From Chloroflexota bacterium (GTDB lineage Bacteria; Chloroflexota; Anaerolineae; Anaerolineales; E44-bin32): a DNA stretch of 36,096 bases. Of this stretch, positions 31,531 through 36,096 are shown in pieces. Location of the stretch: assembly GCA_027298025.1 (NCBI GenBank), contig JAPUGV010000129.1, positions 1-36,096 of the forward strand, given 5' to 3'. The notes below the pieces were generated by a model. The model saw nothing but the letters and a program-made list of their open reading frames with translations. It did not search any database and had not been told where the DNA came from. How positions within the stretch are numbered: position 1 is the first letter of the stretch; every line of letters starts with the position of its first letter. The translations under genes and the position numbers were made by a program.

Positions 31531-32895
31531 ATGGCAAAGACCCGGACTCAATACGTCTGTCAACAATGTGGTCGCACAGCTGCCAAGCCGCTTGGCCGCT
31601 GCCCGCAATGCGGAGAGTGGAACAGTATGGTAGAGGAGCTGCTCAACTCGGGCCGAACTTCCGTTACTCCCGCTTCCGGACTAGGTCCAAAAAGGTTGAC
31701 GGAGATTGACGTCAGCGCCGAGGAAAGGCTCCCAATGGATAACTCTGAGTTTGCGCGCGTGTTAGGAGGGGGCGTAGTCCCTGGATCACTGGTGCTGATC
31801 GGCGGCGACCCCGGGATCGGAAAATCCACGCTGTTGCTGCAGGTGAGCGCCGATGTGGCAGCGGGTGGACCGGTCCTCTATGTCTCTGGAGAAGAGTCGG
31901 TGGCGCAGATTAAATCCCGCGCGCTGCGAGTCTCCAATGGCGCCCCACCGCCGGAAAATCTATACCTGGCGACGGAGACCGATGTGGATCGCGTCATCGG
32001 ACAGATTGAGTCTGTGGAGCCAAGATTGGCCATCATCGATTCGATCCAGACTCTTCATTCTGCGGACATTGGTTCAGCTGCGGGCTCGATCTCTCAGGTG
32101 CGCGAATGTGCCTCCCGCCTGCAAGCGGTCGCTAAATCCTCGGGTGTGGCCATATTTCTCGTTGGCCACGTCACAAAGGACGGAGCAATTGCCGGACCGC
32201 GAGTGCTGGAGCATCTGGTCGACACCGTACTTTACCTGGAAGGGGATCCCTATCACTCCTATCGACTGCTTCGATCGGTAAAGAATCGCTACGGAGCCAC
32301 GACCGAGGTAGGTGTGTTTAAAATGGGGACGTCCGGGATGGTGGAGGTGGCCAATCCGTCGGAAGCATTTTTGGCGGAGAGGCGAACGGATGCTCCCGGC
32401 TCGGCCATCGCGGTAACGATGGAGGGCTCCCGACCGCTGCTTGTGGAAGTGCAAGGCCTCACAAGCCCCACCACCTTCGGGCATCCTCGGCGAACAGCCA
32501 ACGGGGTAGATACCAACCGGCTGCTAATTATTACCGCGGTACTCACGCGTCGGGTCGGTATTCAGTTGTCGGATCAAGATATCTTCGTGAATGTCGTGGG
32601 AGGGTTGCAGGTCAAAGAGCCAGCGGCTGATTTAGCGTTGGCGACCGCCATCGCCTCGTCGGCTCGCGACCGAGCGCTCCCACCTGATCTGGCACTGATC
32701 GGTGAGATCGGACTTTCGGGAGAACTCAGACGAGTGCCCCACCTCGAGCCCCGGCTCCGCGAAGCGGTCAAGCTTGGATTCTCTTCGGTTGTGCTGCCCA
32801 AAGGCGCGGATCTAGGATTGGACCTGCCATCGGAACTGGAAGGTCATGAGGTGACGAGCCTCTCCGAGGCGCTCGAATTCGCTCTCCGGACCTGA
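31531..32895 (+). CDS. radA: DNA repair protein RadA
   Basis: 454 residues. A RecA-like ATPase that drives branch migration in recombinational repair. N-terminal zinc finger (CQQCGRTAAKPLGRCPQC), Walker A GGDPGIGKSTLL, the RadA-specific KNRYG motif (SVKNRYGATTEVGVF), and a Lon-protease-like C-terminal domain (VGGLQVKEPAADLALATAIA) that lacks proteolytic function in the family. The length is standard. It stands between the divergent glycosyltransferase and the dnaA upstream region and is probably transcribed alone. Confidence 0.96.
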   Translation: MAKTRTQYVCQQCGRTAAKPLGRCPQCGEWNSMVEELLNSGRTSVTPASGLGPKRLTEIDVSAEERLPMDNSEFARVLGGGVVPGSLVLIGGDPGIGKSTLLLQVSADVAAGGPVLYVSGEESVAQIKSRALRVSNGAPPPENLYLATETDVDRVIGQIESVEPRLAIIDSIQTLHSADIGSAAGSISQVRECASRLQAVAKSSGVAIFLVGHVTKDGAIAGPRVLEHLVDTVLYLEGDPYHSYRLLRSVKNRYGATTEVGVFKMGTSGMVEVANPSEAFLAERRTDAPGSAIAVTMEGSRPLLVEVQGLTSPTTFGHPRRTANGVDTNRLLIITAVLTRRVGIQLSDQDIFVNVVGGLQVKEPAADLALATAIASSARDRALPPDLALIGEIGLSGELRRVPHLEPRLREAVKLGFSSVVLPKGADLGLDLPSELEGHEVTSLSEALEFALRT

Positions 32896-33173
32896 TTAAC
32901 TAGTGGGCGCGGGCGTCCGATCTGACGACTTTGAAGAATCGGCCATTTTGGCGCCTAGGGATGCTCCAGATTGGGATTTCATCCCGAGCTCTTCGCCTGA
33001 TGGACGCGGCAAATAAGTCTTAAGGTTCGGACGAATTCTCCGCCGGGCTGATTGCAGTCCGAACATCTAGGCCAGAGCCTTCGGAACAACTCGCCATATT
33101 GGGCCTGCGGGCCGCGGCCCGGCCAGCCCCGGTAAGTTAATCCCTCCGGTTTTCCTTAAGATTGCAAGTTCTT

Positions 33174-33189
33174 AAAGATTCGAATCTTT
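33174..33189. repeat. 16-bp perfect palindrome upstream of dnaA
   Basis: AAAGATTCGAATCTTT is a perfect inverted repeat centred about 55 bases before the dnaA -10 box, a plausible operator. Its core AGATTCGAAT also occurs upstream of pcm and hsp20. Confidence 0.65.
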
Positions 33190-33213
33190 TTAGGTTGGAG
33201 TGGTCTCCGAGCA

Positions 33214-33242
33214 TTGATCGCTCCATACCCTTCTGCTAGAAT
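33214..33242 (+). promoter_or_regulatory. Sigma-70-type promoter of dnaA
   Basis: TTGATC (33214-33219), 17-bp spacer, TAGAAT (33237-33242). Leads to a transcript with about 100 nt of leader and a GGAGGT ribosome site at 33341-33346. Confidence 0.7.
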
Positions 33243-33350
33243 GCGAACCGCGAGCCAGGGGGACGAATTTGGTCGCGCGGGACAGATCCTCTTCAAGGAC
33301 GAGAGCCCGGCAGCAAGTTAGAAGAAAACCAAATTTCCACGGAGGTTGGG

Positions 33351-34676
33351 ATGCAGGCGGAACAACTCTGGCAGGCGGCCTTAGGCCAGCTGCAAGTTGA
33401 GATGCCACGCGCTAAATTCGAAACTTGGATTCGCGACGCCGAGCTCTTGAGCTATGAGGACGGTGAGTTTGTTGTCGGCGTAAAGACCGCATTTGCCCGC
33501 GACTGGCTGAACGATCGAATGCGACCGACGATCAAGCAGGTTCTTGGCGGCATCGCAGGCCGAACGGTCGATGTGCGGTTCGTTGTTTGGCAGCCTCAAG
33601 CGTCGAGCGCGCCCTCACATGCGGTGGGCGAGTTACAGAGCCGGGTCACAGAGCCTGCACCCACACTCACTCACCTGAATCCAAAATTCACATTTGATAC
33701 GTTCGTGGTGGGAAAGAGCAACCGGCTGGCGCATGCCGCGGCTCTTGCAGTAACAGAACACCCCGCCGGCCCGTACAATCCGCTCTTTCTATATGGGGGA
33801 GTGGGCCTTGGAAAGACCCACTTGCTACACGCCATTACAAGGGCCAGCCTCGCCGCGGGACGCAAGGCGGTGTATGTTTCGTCGGAAGAATTCACAAATG
33901 ACCTGATTGATGCCATCCGCACCCACAACACGTCCGAATTTCGGGAGCGATATCGTCAAGCAGATATCTTACTGGTCGATGATGTGCAGTTCATCGCAGG
34001 CAAGGAGGCGACCCAGGAAGAGTTCTTCCACACATTCAATGCCCTGCACGCGCAGGAGCGTCAGGTCGTTCTATCCTCAGACCGACCCCCCAAAGCCTTC
34101 GTAACGCTAGAAGAGCGCCTCCGATCCCGATTCGAGTGGGGGCTGGCGGCGGACATACAAGCTCCGGATCTGGAAACCAAAGTCGCAATCCTGCGCGCAA
34201 AGGTGGAGCGAGAGGGACGGCGCGTATCGCAGGAACACCTTGAATTAATTGCCCGGCGCGCGCAGCGGAACATCCGTGAATTAGAGGGCGCCCTGACCCG
34301 CGCGCTCGCTTATTCGGACCTGACAGGAACTTCACTGGATGAGGAGACGATCGAAGCTGCCCTGTCCGATTTGGCGCCTCGCACAGCAAGTCTGACACCC
34401 GATCGCATAATCTCGGCTGTTGCTCAGCAGTATCAAATACCGGAAGAGGATCTGCTTGGGCGCCGGCGAACTCGGCAGATTGCCTTGCCCCGCCAGGTGG
34501 CCATGTACCTCATCCGGGAGGAAACCGACACATCGCTACCCAAGATCGGTCAGGCGTTAGGGGGTAGGGATCATACGACCGTCATGTATGGCCATGATCG
34601 AATATCGGATCTCATTGAACGCGACGACGGACTCCGGCGACAGGTGCATGCAATTCGCGATCTACTGTATGGCTAG
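33351..34676 (+). CDS. dnaA: Chromosomal replication initiator DnaA
   Basis: 441 residues. Binds origin DNA and opens it. Domain I (about 1-80, [19 protein letters not shown]), a short linker, AAA+ domain with Walker [11 protein letters not shown] and Walker [10 protein letters not shown], the arginine-finger region [10 protein letters not shown], and domain IV DNA-binding helix-turn-helix with the DnaA signature [15 protein letters not shown]. Start ATG 33351 is preceded by GGAGGT. dnaN is not next to it, so the classical dnaA-dnaN order is broken; a bidirectional terminator follows directly. Confidence 0.98.
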   Translation: MQAEQLWQAALGQLQVEMPRAKFETWIRDAELLSYEDGEFVVGVKTAFARDWLNDRMRPTIKQVLGGIAGRTVDVRFVVWQPQASSAPSHAVGELQSRVTEPAPTLTHLNPKFTFDTFVVGKSNRLAHAAALAVTEHPAGPYNPLFLYGGVGLGKTHLLHAITRASLAAGRKAVYVSSEEFTNDLIDAIRTHNTSEFRERYRQADILLVDDVQFIAGKEATQEEFFHTFNALHAQERQVVLSSDRPPKAFVTLEERLRSRFEWGLAADIQAPDLETKVAILRAKVEREGRRVSQEHLELIARRAQRNIRELEGALTRALAYSDLTGTSLDEETIEAALSDLAPRTASLTPDRIISAVAQQYQIPEEDLLGRRRTRQIALPRQVAMYLIREETDTSLPKIGQALGGRDHTTVMYGHDRISDLIERDDGLRRQVHAIRDLLYG

Positions 34677-34707
34677 GATCTGAGCCTACGTATGCGCATC
34701 TCCAAGA

Positions 34708-34735
34708 AAAATGGCCGCCCCAGGGCGGCCATTTT
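34708..34735. terminator. Bidirectional intrinsic terminator between dnaA and the response regulator
   Basis: Perfect 13-bp stem AAAATGGCCGCCC / GGGCGGCCATTTT with a 2-base loop; A-tract on one side and T-tract on the other, so it can serve both convergent genes. Confidence 0.93.
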
Positions 34736-34756
34736 GGATCCTGAGGCAAGGTTGGT

Positions 34757-35155
34757 CTAATCGCCAACAACCTTCTGGATCGTGGCCTGCAACTGATTGA
34801 TTGAGAACGGCTTAGCTACGAAGGCATCCGCGCCCGCCTGTGCCGCGGCAGCACGCTCGCGGGCAAGAACCAGCGCGCTGACGACGATGGTAGGGATCTT
34901 GGAGAGCGGAGGTGAGGCGCGCAGTTGCCGGATAAAGGTGATGCCATCCACTTCGGGCATCATCAAGTCGGTGAGTATGAGATCCGGGGGTTCATCCTGC
35001 AGCAAGGTCAGGGCCTCTTCGACGCTGTAGGCCAGGCGCACTTCATAGCCGTTGCGAACCAGCAGCTCCCGAATTATGGTGCAGTAGGAGGCGTCATCGT
35101 CCACAACCAGGACGCGAGGGAGGGGGGAATTCATCTTCAGTGGGTTAGCGTCCAT
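34757..35155 (-). CDS. Stand-alone CheY-like response regulator
   Basis: About 132 residues from ATG 35153-35155 (ATG at 35134 is an alternative and gives 125). A single receiver domain: VLVVDDDASYC, phospho-acceptor Asp in LILTDLMMPEVDG, switch Ser in VVSAL and conserved Lys in FVAKPFS. No output domain, so it signals through a protein partner. The track start at 35380 overlaps queF and is not credible. No kinase is adjacent; the hybrid-type kinase at 19155 is 14 kb away, and no link can be shown. Divergent from queF. Confidence 0.88.
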   Translation of the reverse strand: MDANPLKMNSPLPRVLVVDDDASYCTIIRELLVRNGYEVRLAYSVEEALTLLQDEPPDLILTDLMMPEVDGITFIRQLRASPPLSKIPTIVVSALVLARERAAAAQAGADAFVAKPFSINQLQATIQKVVGD

Positions 35156-35186
35156 GGCTTGCGGCTTGCAAGCTTCATGCCGCTGA

Positions 35187-35192
35187 TACAAT
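35187..35192 (+). promoter_or_regulatory. Extended -10 (TGATACAAT) of queF
   Basis: TGATACAAT at 35184-35192 has the TG extension of an extended -10 promoter, 106 bases before the queF start. The -35 is weak (CTTGCA). Confidence 0.4.
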
Positions 35193-35298
35193 TGGCCGGC
35201 GAGCGAGTCTACACGGCGAAGCGGATTTCGCGCCAGCAGGAGGATCGAAGGATTCGCCGAATTTCGCAATTTTTGATGAACACTCGGGAGAGGGCGAC

Positions 35299-35817
35299 GT
35301 GACCGAAGGGTCCGACCTAGAAGGATTGACATTACTCGGCAGCGAAGCGCAACCGAGCAAGCAGCTGGAAACCTTCCCAAACCATCATCCCGGGCGCCGA
35401 TATGTGGTGCGCCTGGAATCCGATGAATTCACCTGTGTCTGCCCCGCAACCGACCAGCCAGACTTCGCCACGATCACTGTCGAGTACATCCCTAGCGAAA
35501 AGATCCTGGAATCCAAATCGTTCAAGCTATATCTGTGGTCGTACCGCAACGAGGGTGTATTTCATGAACACGTCACGAACACCATCCTCGATGACCTGGT
35601 GGAGGCGCTCGAACCCCATTGGTGTTGGGTGCGGGGCGCCTTCAATGTGCGAGGCGGGATCGGGATTACGGTAGAAGCGGAGCACGGCAGCCGAGGCGAA
35701 TCCTCGCTGCCGCGTGGTGAGCCGCTGGATATGCGCTCGGGGTCCGATACACGCCCTCAACCCGCCGCGAAATCCCCATCCGTGTCCGATGCGCCCGCCG
35801 AACCAAATTCCGACTAG
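35299..35817 (+). CDS. queF: NADPH-dependent 7-cyano-7-deazaguanine reductase QueF
   Basis: Reduces preQ0 to preQ1, a step of queuosine tRNA modification. 172 residues with the catalytic Cys and Asp in CVCPATDQPDFA, the NADPH-binding QueF motif ESKSFKLYLWSYRNE, and HEHVTNTILDDLV. It is the short, single-domain type. A Pro/Ser-rich C-terminal extension of about 40 residues has no known role. GTG start, with GGGAGAGG just upstream. The transporter gene starts immediately after the stop codon, so both are co-transcribed. I saw no preQ1 riboswitch upstream. Confidence 0.95.
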   Translation: MTEGSDLEGLTLLGSEAQPSKQLETFPNHHPGRRYVVRLESDEFTCVCPATDQPDFATITVEYIPSEKILESKSFKLYLWSYRNEGVFHEHVTNTILDDLVEALEPHWCWVRGAFNVRGGIGITVEAEHGSRGESSLPRGEPLDMRSGSDTRPQPAAKSPSVSDAPAEPNSD

Positions 35818-36096
35818 ATGGGCCGCTGGTATCCGGCGGTCGTCGCACTACTTGTCACTTCCCTGGTGGTCTCCAATATCATCGCCGTCCGGCTGATCGC
35901 GATTCGCCTTTCCGACTCAATCGAGCTTACGCTTCCGGCCGCCATCGTGCTCTTCCCCATCGCCTATATCGTGGGGGATGTGTTGACGGAAGTGTATGGG
36001 TACGCAGCGGCGCGTCGGGCGGTAAGGATCGCGGTGGGCGGGCACATTGTGGCCGGGTTAGCGATCCACATCGCCGGGGGGGTCCCGGGGGCGGCG
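35818..36096 (+). CDS. YhhQ-type queuosine precursor transporter (3' partial)
   Basis: The frame is open from the ATG directly after the queF stop to the right edge (93 codons). It is missing from the ORF track because it runs off the window. It begins with a membrane helix (AVVALLVTSLVVSNIIAV) and has the family motif FPIAYIVGDVLTEVYGY and a second helix. YhhQ/Vut_1 proteins import preQ0/preQ1, which matches its place beside queF: import plus reduction of a salvaged precursor. Confidence 0.88.
   Translation, partial: MGRWYPAVVALLVTSLVVSNIIAVRLIAIRLSDSIELTLPAAIVLFPIAYIVGDVLTEVYGYAAARRAVRIAVGGHIVAGLAIHIAGGVPGAA

Larger units (their letters stand above)
32896..33350. other. 455-bp intergenic region upstream of dnaA
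   Basis: Long by the standard of this window. It holds a 12-bp GC palindrome GGGCCGCGGCCC (33109-33120), a locally AT-rich stretch (about 33150-33192), a perfect 16-bp palindrome AAAGATTCGAATCTTT (33174-33189) and the dnaA promoter. I searched by eye for DnaA boxes of the TTATCCACA type and saw no convincing cluster, so I do not call an origin here. No ORF of note. Confidence 0.6.

Noticed and set aside
32896-33350. Replication origin upstream of dnaA
   Set aside because: No cluster of TTATCCACA-like boxes seen by eye and dnaN is not adjacent; evidence insufficient.
35160-35298. preQ1 riboswitch upstream of queF
   Set aside because: No class I core (C-rich loop plus A-rich tail) or class II pattern found in the leader.
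1-36096. tRNA genes, CRISPR arrays, insertion sequences
   Set aside because: No cloverleaf with a TTCRANNCC arm, no regularly spaced repeats, and no transposase motifs were found by reading.

Overview
The window looks like a stretch of housekeeping chromosome from a GC-rich, mostly uncultured-type bacterium. Chloroflexota (Anaerolineae-like) is my best guess, from the combination of lipoprotein-type exported proteins, a ClpC with a 4-domain S1, a stand-alone dnaA without dnaN, a BtrH/DUF4872-type protein beside an MGT glycosyltransferase, and many promoters placed almost on top of the start codon. This is inference from gene content, not from a marker gene. I see no phage, IS element, CRISPR array, tRNA or rRNA.

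Layout. 1-252: tail of a membrane-anchored surface protein cut by the left edge. 527-3307 (minus): an operon with a NERD-like membrane protein, an ALG5/DPM1-like glycosyltransferase and RNase HII, followed by the severed C-terminal (swivel) domain of an aconitase. 3413-8112: FHA-membrane protein, an exported lipoprotein-type protein-L-isoaspartate methyltransferase, a large membrane spermidine-synthase-like protein (minus) and a lipoprotein esterase. 8398-12660: a full-length Lhr helicase. 12887-15511: Hsp20, then three tightly overlapping genes for membrane-anchored coiled-coil proteins, the first with a helix-hairpin-helix domain. 15637-17743 (minus): CbpA-type DnaJ and an HtrA lipoprotein protease. 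17874-21080: two signalling proteins, a receiver-GAF protein whose phospho-acceptor Asp is Ser, and a receiver-GAF-PAS-histidine kinase. 21283-22509: a YprB-like exonuclease with TPR-like tail, preceded by a possible 27-codon leader ORF. 22506-24562 (minus): a ChlI/ChlD-type chelatase gene split into two frames exactly at an A7 slippery heptamer. 24700-28774: ribosomal protein S1 and ClpC. 28886-31431 (minus): BtrH-like protein and MGT glycosyltransferase. 31531-34676: radA and dnaA. 34757-35155 (minus): a CheY-like receiver. 35299-36096: queF and the start of a YhhQ-type queuosine precursor transporter, cut by the right edge.

How it fits together. Protein quality control is over-represented (Hsp20, DnaJ/CbpA, HtrA, ClpC, isoaspartyl methyltransferase), as is DNA/RNA metabolism (rnhB, lhr, radA, dnaA, YprB-like). 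The most interesting points are: (i) the probable programmed -1 frameshift that would make both an AAA+ ChlI-like subunit and a full ChlD-like AAA+/VWA subunit from one gene; (ii) the uncharacterised HhH-TM-coiled-coil / TM-coiled-coil / TM-coiled-coil operon; (iii) the pseudo-receiver next to a complete hybrid-type kinase; (iv) the exported methyltransferase with a duplicated lipobox and 18-bp tandem repeats; and (v) a recurrent promoter geometry that predicts leaderless mRNAs for at least seven genes.
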